Source of the DNA: Rhodospirillales bacterium
Lineage (GTDB): Bacteria > Pseudomonadota > Alphaproteobacteria > Rhodospirillales > Casp-alpha2
NCBI GenBank assembly: GCA_021775095.1
Contig: JAJFII010000098.1
Coordinates: forward strand, 1 to 64,000
Reading direction: 5' to 3'
Length of the DNA stretch: 64,000 nt
The notes under the pieces were generated by a model. That model saw only the letters and a program-made list of their open reading frames with translations. It did not search any database and was not told the origin of the DNA. Within the stretch, counting starts at the first letter, position 1. Every line of letters starts with the position of its first letter. Both the position numbers and the translations under genes were made by a program. Below, one piece after another: positions 42,507 to 51,557 of this stretch.

Positions 42507-43253
42507 ATGGTTGCTCGATCAGCCCAAAGTCGGACAAATGAAAATCCAGTGAGTGATTGGAAATCCGCAGAAAACAGTGGTGCAAGCCGCATGTGGCTGA
42601 TCACTTTTACGGATCTCGTCTCCTTGATGCTGACGTTCTTTGTGATGTTGTTTGCCATGTCCAATGTGAAATTGGATGAGTGGCAAAACATATCCGATTC
42701 TCTCTCCCAGACGCTAAAACCGACCCCGGAACCACAGGTCAAAAAGGTCACCGCAACATTTAATATTGGGACTATTTTTAGAAAGCAGGCGACGGATATT
42801 GATTATCTGTCCTCCATCCTGAAAGAAAACGTCGCCAGCAGTGAAGGGTTGAGCGGTACCGAAATTCAATTATTCGAGGACCAACTGGTGGTTTCTCTGC
42901 CTGGAGATGTGTTGTTTGAGCCGGGACGCGCCGTAATGACCGAAAGCGCTGGCGCTGCCCTGTTCATCCTCGGCGGGGTCTTCCGCAATATTGGCAACCA
43001 GATCGGTGTCAACGGGCACACCGGCCCGACACCGCCCCTTGGCGACGCTTATGCGTCTAATTGGGAACTTTCAACGGCGCGCGCAGTGGCTGTTGCCAAC
43101 GCATTGCGACGGGTTGGGTATCAGGACAAAATAATTGCGTTGGGTTTTTCCCATACCAAATATACCGCCTTGCCAGGAGCCTCCAATGCAGAAAACCAAA
43201 CTCGCGGAGGACGTATCGAAATCGTCATTCTTCCAACGGTTCGGACAAATTGA
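42507..43253 (+). CDS. motB: Flagellar stator protein MotB
   Basis: A 248-aa MotB/OmpA protein. The membrane segment (about 28-50, WLITFTDLVSLMLTFFVMLF) holds the Asp expected to carry protons in T-D-x-x-S/M-L-x-x-F-F-V. The C-terminal OmpA domain (about 130-245) has VNGHTGPTPPLGDAYASNWE and LSTARAVAVANALRRVGYQD, the peptidoglycan-binding core. I chose ATG 42507 (AGGA eight bases upstream). No motA is adjacent or anywhere in the window. The stop overlaps the start of the next gene (TGATG). Confidence 0.88.
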   Translation: MVARSAQSRTNENPVSDWKSAENSGASRMWLITFTDLVSLMLTFFVMLFAMSNVKLDEWQNISDSLSQTLKPTPEPQVKKVTATFNIGTIFRKQATDIDYLSSILKENVASSEGLSGTEIQLFEDQLVVSLPGDVLFEPGRAVMTESAGAALFILGGVFRNIGNQIGVNGHTGPTPPLGDAYASNWELSTARAVAVANALRRVGYQDKIIALGFSHTKYTALPGASNAENQTRGGRIEIVILPTVRTN

Positions 43254-46200
43254 TGAAACGGTTATTGTTAATCTTTTTTTGTCTTATGACCGGCATGGTT
43301 TTTATACCGTCAAGCTGGGCTGACGCGGTAGCAGTACGCGCGTCTATACACGATGATTTTGGCCGCATCGTTTTTAATTGGCCGACACCTGTTGCCCATA
43401 AACTAAATAAAGATGGGAGCCAATTGCTGCTTCAATTCAGTCGTCCAATTGATGCTTCTTTTCAACGGGTTCGGGGTGCCCTTAAGTCCTATATTCGGGC
43501 CGTTTCCGCGGGGTCGGATGGTCGGGTTGTTCGTATTCAAATGACGGCGGATTTTGAAGCCTACAGTTATGACTCCGGTGCGGCGGTCATCCTGGAAATC
43601 GCCAAAGCTACAGAACCGACAGTAAACCCACCGGCTCAGGTTCCTGTGCAATCGGCGACAAAACAAATTGCCACGACGGTAACTAAAAGCTTCGCCCAGG
43701 CAGCAAATTTAAACGCGGAACGCGCCGACATTGGCGTTCGTTCGGGAGAGCATGAGGATTTTACACGGCTGGTTTTTGACTGGCCATCAACGGTTGAATA
43801 TACCGTCAAACAGGCGGATGGTATGGTAACCGTGCATTTTAAAAATTCGGCGAATCTGCAATTAACGGCGCTTCAGAATTCGCCACCACGGTTTATCGGT
43901 GAAATCCGACCCGAGGTCGTCCCCGATGGTGTGCGGATCGCAATTGCCATTTCACGATCCTCAACGGCCAAGCATTTTTTATTGGGGCCTAAAATTGTGA
44001 TTGATGTGGGCGCGCCGACGGGTGACGAGACCATCGCCCCGCTGCCAGCAAATGTTTTGACTGCCCCGGCATTGCCGTCAGATCCTGCGACGGTCGCCGT
44101 TGCGTCGGCTGTGAGGTTACAAACCGGTGTTTCTGCCGCCTCAGCGGTTCCCGCTGCGTCGGTTGCCCCCGCAGTTCCGGCGGCTGGTGTCGCCCCGGCA
44201 CCGGAGGCTGCGCCACAAATTGCGGTAACCCGGGCACCTCAGGATGAACCACCGGTTGATGCGACTGAACCGGAACCGTCTGCATCACCGGCACCACCAC
44301 TGACTGAACAATCGGTTAATAACCCGGCTGGCGGACCAATCCCACTGATTGCCGAAAACCGGGAGGCGTCGCGACAGGCTTCACAAAATGCTTCGGCCGA
44401 GGCGGTTGCCGCGAAAGTCAGTGGTCAAGTGGGTGCCGGGGGCCAAGGTTCAACCTTGCGGTTCGATTGGGAGGAACCGGTTGCCGCCGCCGTTTTTCGG
44501 CGGGTTGGGTTTTTGTGGGTTGCGTTCGATAAGGCAACGACCGTTGATGTTGTCGCTTTGCAGGAAGCCGGTTCAGGGATGGTCGGATCCGTTCAGCAAG
44601 TGCCGGCAACCAGCGGCACCGTGCTCCGGATGATTACGCCTCGGGATGTCCATCCCTCCCTGTCGAGGGACGGATTGAGTTGGTTACTGACTTTCAAACC
44701 ACAGGAATTTCAAGCTAAAACGCCGTTAACTATTAATGCGCAACCGGACTCACCGGTTGGCGCGCGTGTGTTCGTGCCAGTTCCTGAACCCGGTTCTCCC
44801 ATTGGCGTGACCGATCCGGATGTGGGAGACAATATTGTCATTGTCCCGATCATTCCGCTCAGCCACGGGGTTGTTGAACCGCACATATACCCTGAAATGC
44901 GGCTTTTAACGACCATGCAAGGACTCGTCGTCGTGCCGTCAACCGACAACCTTCGGGTACGCCCGCTTCGTCAGGGCGTTGAACTGGCAAGTTCGGTATC
45001 GCTGAGCCTGAGTTCGGTTTCACCGGAAGTCGCTGCAGGTGCCAAACCTGGAACCCTGGGACCGGTTTCCAGAATTCTTGACCTGGAAAAATGGGAGTTG
45101 GCCGAATCCTCCGGTTTTACGAAACGCAAACAAGAACTGCAGCTTGATATTGCCCGGGCTAAAAACAAAACCGACGAGCAGGAGTCACGACTTGAACTGG
45201 CGCGGTTTTATTTTGCCCACGCCTTCGCGGCTGAAGCCCTGGGGGTCCTGCGGACGGTTACCGACAGCAACCCGGAACTGGGAGACGACGCGGAATTACA
45301 TTTGATCCGGGGCGGTGCCAATTTTCTCATGAACAGGTTGACGGATGCCGCCGAGGAATTTTCTCACCCCAGCCTCGATACTGTAGACGAAGGGTCCTTT
45401 TGGCGGGCTGCCGTTATCGCAAAATCCGGTGAAGTGATTGCTGCGGCCCACGAGCTGCGACGAACGGGTTCCATAACACAACCCTATCCAAAACCCCTGC
45501 GTATCGTCATGCAAACATTGATCGCAGATTCAATCGTTGCCATCGGTGATATTAAACAGGCGCAACAGTACATTGAGGCTTTACGGGCCTCAGGTGTTAA
45601 TAAAAGTCAATTGGCGGAAGTTGATTATATCGAAGGCAAATTGTTTGAAGTGGGCGGTGATGACGACGGTGCCATATTGAAGTGGGAAGAAGTCCTGGAA
45701 GTTGATAATCGACCGACCCGATTTAAAGCGACCATTGCCCTTATGGACATGTTGATGAAAATGGACCGGATGGAGGTGAAAGAAGCCATTGAAGCCCTGG
45801 AGGGTCTTCGTTTTGTTTGGCGAGGAGGCCAGGAGGAGTTTGTTTTACTGCGCAAACTGGGTGGCCTCTATTTGGATCGAGGCGACTATCGAAATGGCCT
45901 GTTGGCGCTGCGTCAAGCGGCTACCTATTTCCGTGATAACGTAAGTGCCCCCGAAGTTACCCAACAAATGTCCGATACGTTTAACTTTTTATATATGGAT
46001 AATGGGGCGGACAGCCTGGCACCGGTTACGGCGATTGCCCTCTACGACGAATTTAAGGAGTTAACGCCAGCCGGGCGCCAGGGTGACGAAATGATACGTA
46101 ATCTGGCGGACCGGTTGGTTCAGGTTGATTTATTGGATAATGCTGCCGAATTGCTCCAGCAACAGATCGAATTCAGACTGCAGGGTGCGGAAAAGGCTGA

Positions 46201-46837
46201 AGTCGGCCTAAACCTGGCCGTCATCCATGCGCTGGCGACGGCACCGGAAAAGGTTATCGCAACATTGGACCAAACGGAAGTTGCCGATTTACCGGAAGAC
46301 CTGGCAGCCCGCCGGCGGCACATGCGGGCGCAATCTTTGATGCGGTTAAATCGGATTGATGAAACGTTGCTTTTATTAAAAACAGATAAGTCCTTGAACG
46401 CCGATATGATCCGGTCCGAAATGTTTTGGGGACAGAGCGACTGGAAAAACGCCGCCCTGTCCCTGCACAAAGTTATCCGCCTTTCAAACATAAAACCAGG
46501 CCAGGCCCTCGACGAGGACGAAGCGGCGAAAATACTCAATCTGGCGACGGCCTATACCTTGAGTAACAATGAACGCGCCTTATCGAAGTTGCGGTCTGAT
46601 TTTGGCGGTGCCATGGCGCAAACATCGGTGAAAGATGCTTTTCAACTGGTGGCGCAGCCCTTGTCACTGGGCATGATCGACCCGGAATCAATCAGTGATC
46701 GGGTGAAAACAGTGACAAATTTCAGGACGTTTCTGGACACTTATAAAGATCGACTTAAACAGGAGCGCCTGAGCAATCTGGCGCGAGACGGTGCGATCCC
46801 GAAATCAGAAGAGATGAATGCCGAAGCTAAAGGTTAG
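43253..46837 (+). CDS. Large periplasmic AMIN-like/TPR protein
   Basis: A 1194-aa exported protein with a signal peptide (about 1-22, MKRLLLIFFCLMTGMVFIPS then SWA). Three related beta domains follow (about 24-116, 160-253, 387-483), each with a xxDFxRxVFxWP-like opening that recalls AMIN domains. A Pro/Ala-rich linker (about 260-370) separates copies two and three. TPR-like helical repeats run from about 600 to 1150. The start overlaps the motB stop, so the two are probably translated together. By analogy with MotB-MotC-MotE of rhizobia it may be a periplasmic stator partner; this is inference. An upstream ORF extension to 43061 lies inside motB and is rejected. Confidence 0.72.
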   Translation: MKRLLLIFFCLMTGMVFIPSSWADAVAVRASIHDDFGRIVFNWPTPVAHKLNKDGSQLLLQFSRPIDASFQRVRGALKSYIRAVSAGSDGRVVRIQMTADFEAYSYDSGAAVILEIAKATEPTVNPPAQVPVQSATKQIATTVTKSFAQAANLNAERADIGVRSGEHEDFTRLVFDWPSTVEYTVKQADGMVTVHFKNSANLQLTALQNSPPRFIGEIRPEVVPDGVRIAIAISRSSTAKHFLLGPKIVIDVGAPTGDETIAPLPANVLTAPALPSDPATVAVASAVRLQTGVSAASAVPAASVAPAVPAAGVAPAPEAAPQIAVTRAPQDEPPVDATEPEPSASPAPPLTEQSVNNPAGGPIPLIAENREASRQASQNASAEAVAAKVSGQVGAGGQGSTLRFDWEEPVAAAVFRRVGFLWVAFDKATTVDVVALQEAGSGMVGSVQQVPATSGTVLRMITPRDVHPSLSRDGLSWLLTFKPQEFQAKTPLTINAQPDSPVGARVFVPVPEPGSPIGVTDPDVGDNIVIVPIIPLSHGVVEPHIYPEMRLLTTMQGLVVVPSTDNLRVRPLRQGVELASSVSLSLSSVSPEVAAGAKPGTLGPVSRILDLEKWELAESSGFTKRKQELQLDIARAKNKTDEQESRLELARFYFAHAFAAEALGVLRTVTDSNPELGDDAELHLIRGGANFLMNRLTDAAEEFSHPSLDTVDEGSFWRAAVIAKSGEVIAAAHELRRTGSITQPYPKPLRIVMQTLIADSIVAIGDIKQAQQYIEALRASGVNKSQLAEVDYIEGKLFEVGGDDDGAILKWEEVLEVDNRPTRFKATIALMDMLMKMDRMEVKEAIEALEGLRFVWRGGQEEFVLLRKLGGLYLDRGDYRNGLLALRQAATYFRDNVSAPEVTQQMSDTFNFLYMDNGADSLAPVTAIALYDEFKELTPAGRQGDEMIRNLADRLVQVDLLDNAAELLQQQIEFRLQGAEKAEVGLNLAVIHALATAPEKVIATLDQTEVADLPEDLAARRRHMRAQSLMRLNRIDETLLLLKTDKSLNADMIRSEMFWGQSDWKNAALSLHKVIRLSNIKPGQALDEDEAAKILNLATAYTLSNNERALSKLRSDFGGAMAQTSVKDAFQLVAQPLSLGMIDPESISDRVKTVTNFRTFLDTYKDRLKQERLSNLARDGAIPKSEEMNAEAKG

Positions 46838-46858
46838 TGCATTTCCAGGGTCACAGGA

Positions 46859-47069
46859 CGCACTCTGACCGGTTTCTTTTATTTTGTCACAAGCAGGGCA
46901 TGGCGACGCGATGCGGTGTATCGGGTAAAGGGCACGACGCTGTCACGGAATTAAACAACAGGGCCTTCTGTGGGGTATAATGGCCCGTCGGTGGCGTTAC
47001 ATTCCTTGCCCGACGCTTGGCTTCGCGCTGCGCCGAACCGATCGAACCGTTCACCCCCATCAGAGTGCG
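46859..47069. repeat. MITE-like dispersed element, copy B
   Basis: Second copy of the element at 2038-2247, about 210 bases long. Its ends are inverted repeats: CGCACTCTG at 46859-46867 and CAGAGTGCG at 47061-47069. It lies between the convergent ends of the periplasmic TPR gene and fliP. Two short minus-strand ORFs inside it share a few words (SVT..PLPDT) with an ORF in copy A, which follows from DNA similarity. Confidence 0.62.
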
Positions 47070-47090
47070 CCCCATTTTCCCGGAAGCGCT

Positions 47091-47894
47091 CTAACCGCCA
47101 AAACTCCTGACCAAAGAGCCAACCACGAGAAACCAACCATCGACCAGAACAAAAAAGATGATCTTAAACGGCAGGGCGATAATTATCGGCGGCAACATCA
47201 TCATCCCCATTGCCATTAAAACCGAAGCAACGACCATATCGATAATCAAAAAAGGGACAAATATAAGAAACCCAATTTCGAAGGCGCGCCGCAATTCGGA
47301 GATCATAAACGACGGAATGAGAATTCTGAAGGGCATATTTTCGGCTCGAATTTGGTCTTCAGGCAATCCCGACATACCAGCAAATAAATTTAGATCCTGC
47401 TCGCGTACATGTTTCATCATAAATCCATGAAAGGGTTTCATGGTTCGGTCAAAGGCCTGAAATTCGTCGATATCCTCTTCAATCAGAGGTTTGATACCGT
47501 CGTCATAGGCCTGCTGAAAAGTTGGCATCATGACAAACAGCGTCAGAAACAAAGCCAGACTCATCAAGACCTGGTTGGGGGGGGTTTGCTGGGTTCCCAT
47601 TGCCGAACGTAAAAACGAGAAGACGACCATGAACCGAATGAAAGAGGTCATCATGATCAGGATCGAAGGTGCCAGACTTAAGACCGTCACCAGGGCAATG
47701 ATTTGGATTATCCGCGCCGTCGATTCGCCGCCACCGCCACCTAAATCGAGGTTCAAGGATTGCGCCAGCGCGGGGTCGGTTGCCCAAATCAAGGCCATCA
47801 GGGCCGCAGCAGCAAAGGTCAGGCCGGTCCCGATTTTCAGCGCTTTCCCGCCTGTAGGCATGACTAGGACGGGTTTTTCAGGGGTTTCAGTCAT
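47091..47894 (-). CDS. fliP: Flagellar export gate protein FliP
   Basis: FliP is a core subunit of the FliPQR export channel. The 267-aa protein has an N-terminal signal-like hydrophobic segment (about 25-45). Family hallmarks are SILIMMTSFIRFMVVFSFLR, SAMGTQQTPPNQVLMSLALF and PFLIIDMVVASVLMAMGMMM, then LPPIIIALPFKIIFFVLVDG near the end. It overlaps the fliO stop by four bases. fliQ and fliR are on the opposite strand about 3 kb away. Confidence 0.97.
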   Translation of the reverse strand: MTETPEKPVLVMPTGGKALKIGTGLTFAAAALMALIWATDPALAQSLNLDLGGGGGESTARIIQIIALVTVLSLAPSILIMMTSFIRFMVVFSFLRSAMGTQQTPPNQVLMSLALFLTLFVMMPTFQQAYDDGIKPLIEEDIDEFQAFDRTMKPFHGFMMKHVREQDLNLFAGMSGLPEDQIRAENMPFRILIPSFMISELRRAFEIGFLIFVPFLIIDMVVASVLMAMGMMMLPPIIIALPFKIIFFVLVDGWFLVVGSLVRSFGG

Positions 47895-48238
47895 TCAGTG
47901 CCGGTCAGTTTTTGAACAGCACCAGGGTGTGCACGATTATGTTTGGGGGTCAAAATCTTCCTATCCGTCGGTGGCGTGATGCCTGTTTCTATTACCGTTT
48001 CGGAATTTTGACCGAGAATGAGCAAATGCTCAACATCGTCTCGCTTGACTAACACCAGTCGGCGGCGGCCGTCAACCTGTGCGGTCTCGATGACTTGAAT
48101 TCTTTGCTGGCCTGAACCGCGGGCTAACCCGGCAGCGTAGCCGAGTCCGGCGCGTCTTGCCAACAGGGCCAAAATGCCGATCATCGCCAGGACAAAAACC
48201 AGGGCCAGCAAAAAGCGAAAATAATCGCCGAAATCCAT
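47891..48238 (-). CDS. fliO: Flagellar export assembly protein FliO
   Basis: A 115-aa FliO protein, needed for correct assembly of the FliP ring. One membrane helix (about 7-27) is followed by the short conserved cytoplasmic domain QRIQVIETAQVDGRRRLVLV, KRDDVEHLLILGQNSETVIE. It is coupled to fliP by a four-base overlap and starts two bases after the preceding unknown gene. Confidence 0.9.
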   Translation of the reverse strand: MDFGDYFRFLLALVFVLAMIGILALLARRAGLGYAAGLARGSGQQRIQVIETAQVDGRRRLVLVKRDDVEHLLILGQNSETVIETGITPPTDRKILTPKHNRAHPGAVQKLTGTE

Positions 48239-48240
48239 GG

Positions 48241-48540
48241 TTAATTGTCCTGTCGTTTTGTATAGTTTTTGCGTACGGCCCGGCGAATGACTTCAGAACC
48301 TGCGTGTTTTTTCTGGTCGGTCAGTTCATCCGCCAGCTGGTTCAAATTTTCAATCATCGCGACAATTTTCTCCTGGGCCAGGCCGCCGTCGTCTGGTGGT
48401 GTGTCCTGGATGGACGCACAAACCTCCTGTACCAATCCCTGAATTTCTGCGAGATCAACATATTGGCCCGTTTGCACGGCGTCGCGCGCTTCACCGATCA
48501 TTTCCGTGATTAAATCCAATTGTTGAATCGGGTCACTCAT
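48241..48540 (-). CDS. Unknown small helical protein in the fhlB-fliO-fliP operon
   Basis: A 99-aa protein, acidic and predicted helical throughout, with a basic C-terminus. I do not recognise it. Its size and helical pattern would suit an export chaperone of the FliT/FlgN type, but there is no motif to prove that. It overlaps the end of fhlB by eight bases and ends two bases before fliO starts, so it is certainly part of this export operon. The open frame is well supported by this packing. Confidence 0.7.
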   Translation of the reverse strand: MSDPIQQLDLITEMIGEARDAVQTGQYVDLAEIQGLVQEVCASIQDTPPDDGGLAQEKIVAMIENLNQLADELTDQKKHAGSEVIRRAVRKNYTKRQDN

Positions 48541-48973
48541 TTTTATCTCTTTCGTCGCTGGACCACTTATTTACCATTTCGCCGGCGTTGGGTCGTCGGG
48601 GGGCATCGTAGGCATGAAGCGGGTCAGGTCCCCTGTCCGGTTTCATGGCATCATTTGCCTCGTATACATAGGTTAAAATTTCCGCCACCGTAGCAAAGGC
48701 TTCAAGCGGTATTTCAGAATCGACATCAACGGCTGATAACATTTGCGCCAAATCGGCATCTTCACGCACTTTAATGCCCTGGGCAAAGGCTATCTCCAGA
48801 ATTTGTTCGGCAACGCGGCCCCGCCCGCCAGCAATGACCGTTGGCGTCTGTTCAGGTCTCTTATCCTGTTTAACGGCGACGGCGATGGCCTCTGATGTCG
48901 GCGGTGGGGCCGATATACTTGACGGTTTCGCGCTGTTGTCAGCCAATCCTTTTCCTTCCGGGCGATTCTTCAC
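48533..48973 (-). CDS. fhlB: FhlB, EscU/YscU/FlhB C-terminal paralogue
   Basis: A 146-aa soluble homologue of the FlhB cytoplasmic domain. After a variable N-terminus (1-45) comes VIAGGRGRVAEQILEIAFAQ, GIKVREDADLAQMLSAVDVD and IPLEAFATVAEILTYVYEAN, matching the region following the NPTH site in FlhB. Such proteins can replace the FlhB C-terminal domain in export switching. The N-P-T-H motif itself is missing. It is the first gene of fhlB-unknown-fliO-fliP, divergent from flgB. Confidence 0.85.
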   Translation of the reverse strand: MKNRPEGKGLADNSAKPSSISAPPPTSEAIAVAVKQDKRPEQTPTVIAGGRGRVAEQILEIAFAQGIKVREDADLAQMLSAVDVDSEIPLEAFATVAEILTYVYEANDAMKPDRGPDPLHAYDAPRRPNAGEMVNKWSSDERDKNE

Positions 48974-49200
48974 GAGCCGGCTGAGTGTAGGCCTTATAGC
49001 TTAACAAAAGTTCTACGAAACAGCAGCCCAATATCTCAAAAATAGTGGTCAACGACGAATCCCGAGGGTTTATCGCTTGTTCAGATTTGGTAACTGATTG
49101 TTAATCTTCCCGGCAGATAATGCCTAGTAGAAATCTGTCCGCATGCGTTATTTATTTGCAACTCCTGCGTCAGATACAGGCTCAGAAGAAAGTAACTCAA

Positions 49201-49602
49201 ATGAGTTTCAGTGATATCACGCTTTTTGCATCGGTCCGCAAGCGTCTGGATTGGTTGACCCAGCGTCAGGAAGTTCTGGCGCAAAATATCGCCAATGCCG
49301 ATACGCCAAAATATCGTGCGACCGATTTAAAGGCCTATAAATTCAAGGATATCCTGCGCCGGGAATCCATGCAATTGAACATGTCCGCCAGCGAAGTCAA
49401 TCATCTGCCCGGTCAGAGAAAAAGGATCCGCGATTTTAGTGAGCAGAAAGTCCGCTCGCCCTACGAAACCACACCCAACGGCAACTCGGTTGTCCTCGAA
49501 GAACAAATGGCAAAAGTCAATGAATCGCAGCTCAACCACCAATTCACCACCAACATATACAAAAAACATATCCAGATGTTCATGATGGCACTGGGCCGAT
49601 AA
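49201..49602 (+). CDS. flgB: Proximal rod protein FlgB
   Basis: A 133-aa rod protein, the first of the flgBC-fliE operon. Family segments are MSFSDITLFASVRKRLDWLT, QRQEVLAQNIANADTPKYRA and NESQLNHQFTTNIYKKHIQM. I chose ATG 49201 because the protein then has normal length; the upstream frame to 49120 is not FlgB-like. The ribosome site is weak (AGAAAG). Confidence 0.95.
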   Translation: MSFSDITLFASVRKRLDWLTQRQEVLAQNIANADTPKYRATDLKAYKFKDILRRESMQLNMSASEVNHLPGQRKRIRDFSEQKVRSPYETTPNGNSVVLEEQMAKVNESQLNHQFTTNIYKKHIQMFMMALGR

Positions 49603-49624
49603 CGCTGATTTAGGGACGATTGTT

Positions 49625-50035
49625 ATGGACGACATTATTAAAACAATGCGCATTTCGTCGGCCGGTATGCAGGTTCAGGGGGCCCGGTTGCGGGTGATCT
49701 CCGAAAATATTGCAAACGCCGATTCGCTGCCACAGGACGCCAATGGTAAACCCTACCGGCGCAAGGTCATCACTTTTAAAAATGAGCTCAACCGCGCCAT
49801 GGGCCTGGATATGGTCAGGGTTCGTGATATCAAGCCGGATCAGTCCGATTTTGGCAAAAAATTCGACCCCAATCATCCGGCTGCCGATGAAGATGGCTAT
49901 GTGTTAACACCCAACGTTAACACCTTGGTAGAAATGTCAGACATGCGCGAAGCGCAACGGTCTTACGAAGCCAACCTGCAAATTATTAAAGCGTCCAAAG
50001 CCATGCTTAATGGTGCCATAGAAATACTTCGATAG
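49625..50035 (+). CDS. flgC: Proximal rod protein FlgC
   Basis: A 136-aa FlgC protein: MRISSAGMQVQGARLRVISE, NIANADSLPQDANGKPYRRK near the start and VEMSDMREAQRSYEANLQII, KASKAMLNGAIEIL at the end. It lies 22 bases after flgB, 81 bases before fliE. Normal length. Confidence 0.96.
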   Translation: MDDIIKTMRISSAGMQVQGARLRVISENIANADSLPQDANGKPYRRKVITFKNELNRAMGLDMVRVRDIKPDQSDFGKKFDPNHPAADEDGYVLTPNVNTLVEMSDMREAQRSYEANLQIIKASKAMLNGAIEILR

Positions 50036-50116
50036 CCTGATTAGGGTTTTCGCCAGACCATCCGTAAGCCAAAAAAACAAGGCTACGGTTAAAAGAACGG
50101 GAACAAAGGACTAAAA

Positions 50117-50437
50117 ATGCCAACTCCAGCACAAAACTATATGAGTGCCATCAACGCATACAAAATGGCTTCACGCGGGCTCCCGGAAACGGAGACCTCA
50201 AGTGGCAATTCCCTGCAACAGGGGCAATTTGCGGATCTGGTTAAAAATGCGATCCAGGAAGCCGTGAAAATTGGTGAACGGGGCGAAAGCCTTTCCATCG
50301 CCGGAATCAATGACCGCGCCGACATCAACCAGGTGGTTACCGCTGTTGCCGAGGCGGAAGTGGCCCTGAAAACAGTTGTGACGGTACGCGACAAAGTTAT
50401 CGACGCCTATAAAGAAATCATTCGCATGCCCATGTAG
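50117..50437 (+). CDS. fliE: Hook-basal body complex protein FliE
   Basis: A 106-aa FliE protein, the adaptor between MS ring/export gate and rod. The C-terminal half is diagnostic: GESLSIAGINDRADINQVVT, AVAEAEVALKTVVTVRDKVI, DAYKEIIRMPM. An AAAGGA site precedes the ATG. Confidence 0.95.
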   Translation: MPTPAQNYMSAINAYKMASRGLPETETSSGNSLQQGQFADLVKNAIQEAVKIGERGESLSIAGINDRADINQVVTAVAEAEVALKTVVTVRDKVIDAYKEIIRMPM

Positions 50438-50494
50438 AGGGCTATACTCCCGCTTATCGATATGGCATGTATGGATAAGTTGTGAGGGAAGTTA

Positions 50495-50761
50495 ATGAAC
50501 GAAACTGCGGTCCTTGAAGTTGGTCGAGAGGCAATGTGGGTCATCTTGAAGATTTCGGCCCCGATCATGATGGCGGGATTGGTCATCGGCCTGATCATCG
50601 CCCTGTTTCAGGCATTGACGACCATCCAGGAAATGACCCTGACCTTTGTCCCGAAGATTATCGTGATTTTCGTAACGATAATCATCATGTTACCGTTTAT
50701 GCTTTCGAGCCTGACGGAATTCACCCAATCTCTGTTTGATCGCATGATCAGCCTGAGTTGA
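50495..50761 (+). CDS. fliQ: Flagellar export gate protein FliQ
   Basis: An 88-aa protein with two membrane helices (about 17-40 and 52-74), the standard FliQ form: REAMWVILKISAPIMMAGLV and FQALTTIQEMTLTFVPKIIV. The ATG follows GGGAAG. It lies six bases before fliR. Confidence 0.96.
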   Translation: MNETAVLEVGREAMWVILKISAPIMMAGLVIGLIIALFQALTTIQEMTLTFVPKIIVIFVTIIIMLPFMLSSLTEFTQSLFDRMISLS

Positions 50762-50767
50762 CCAGCA

Positions 50768-51526
50768 ATGTTGTCGGAACTCCTTGAGCTTAATGTCTTT
50801 GGCTTTTTTTTGATTTTTGCCAGAGTGGGAGCAGCGCTGGCGACCATGCCGGGTTTTAGTTCCTCCTTTGTATCTCCCCGGTTCGCGCTGGCCATGGGTT
50901 TAGGTATTAGTTTGGTGGTGATGGCACCGCTCTTACGGGTGCTGCCGGTGATGCCGCCACATATTGCAGAACTGGTACTCCTGTTGACCGGCGAGATCCT
51001 GATCGGCGCATTTTTGGGGTCCATCGCCCGTATCCTGATCAGTTCCCTGCAAACGGCAGGAACCTTTATCGCCTATTCTGCATCTCTGGCAAATGCCATG
51101 ATCAACGACGCAATTTCAGATCAACAGAGTTCAACGATCTCGTCGTTTTTGATGACATCCGGACTGGTGTTGGTGTTTGTCTCGGACCTCCACCATTTGA
51201 TGATCATTGCGGTGATCGACAGTTATAGCCTTTTTGTGCCCGGCGAAGGTTTGATGATGGAAGATATGGCCCACTTTTTGACCCGTAAGGTTGCCGACAG
51301 TTTTGCCCTGGCTCTGCAAATGGCCGCACCGTTTATTATTGTCGCGCTAACCTACTACATCGGCCTTGGGTTACTTGGGCGATTGATGCCGCAATTGCAG
51401 GTTTTTTTCTTTGGCATGCCATTTCAACTGGCCGCACAATTATGGGTGCTCGTCATCACAACTTCGGGCATACTGATGGTGTTCCTGGAGTTTTTCAGGA
51501 ACGAATTCACGTCCTTGGCCCTGTAG
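50768..51526 (+). CDS. fliR: Flagellar export gate protein FliR
   Basis: A 252-aa polytopic membrane protein (about six helices) with FliR features: FFLIFARVGAALATMPGFSS near the start, EILIGAFLGSIARILISSLQ, TAGTFIAYSASLANAM in the middle and GLLGRLMPQLQVFFFGMPFQ near the end. It follows fliQ and precedes flhB by 31 bases. Confidence 0.96.
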   Translation: MLSELLELNVFGFFLIFARVGAALATMPGFSSSFVSPRFALAMGLGISLVVMAPLLRVLPVMPPHIAELVLLLTGEILIGAFLGSIARILISSLQTAGTFIAYSASLANAMINDAISDQQSSTISSFLMTSGLVLVFVSDLHHLMIIAVIDSYSLFVPGEGLMMEDMAHFLTRKVADSFALALQMAAPFIIVALTYYIGLGLLGRLMPQLQVFFFGMPFQLAAQLWVLVITTSGILMVFLEFFRNEFTSLAL

Positions 51527-51557
51527 GAACAGATAAAAACGGATTGGCAGATCGACC

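Noticed and set aside
43061-43252. N-terminal extension of the periplasmic AMIN/TPR protein
   Set aside because: It overlaps motB out of frame and would bury the signal peptide; the TGATG overlap at 43253 is the better start.
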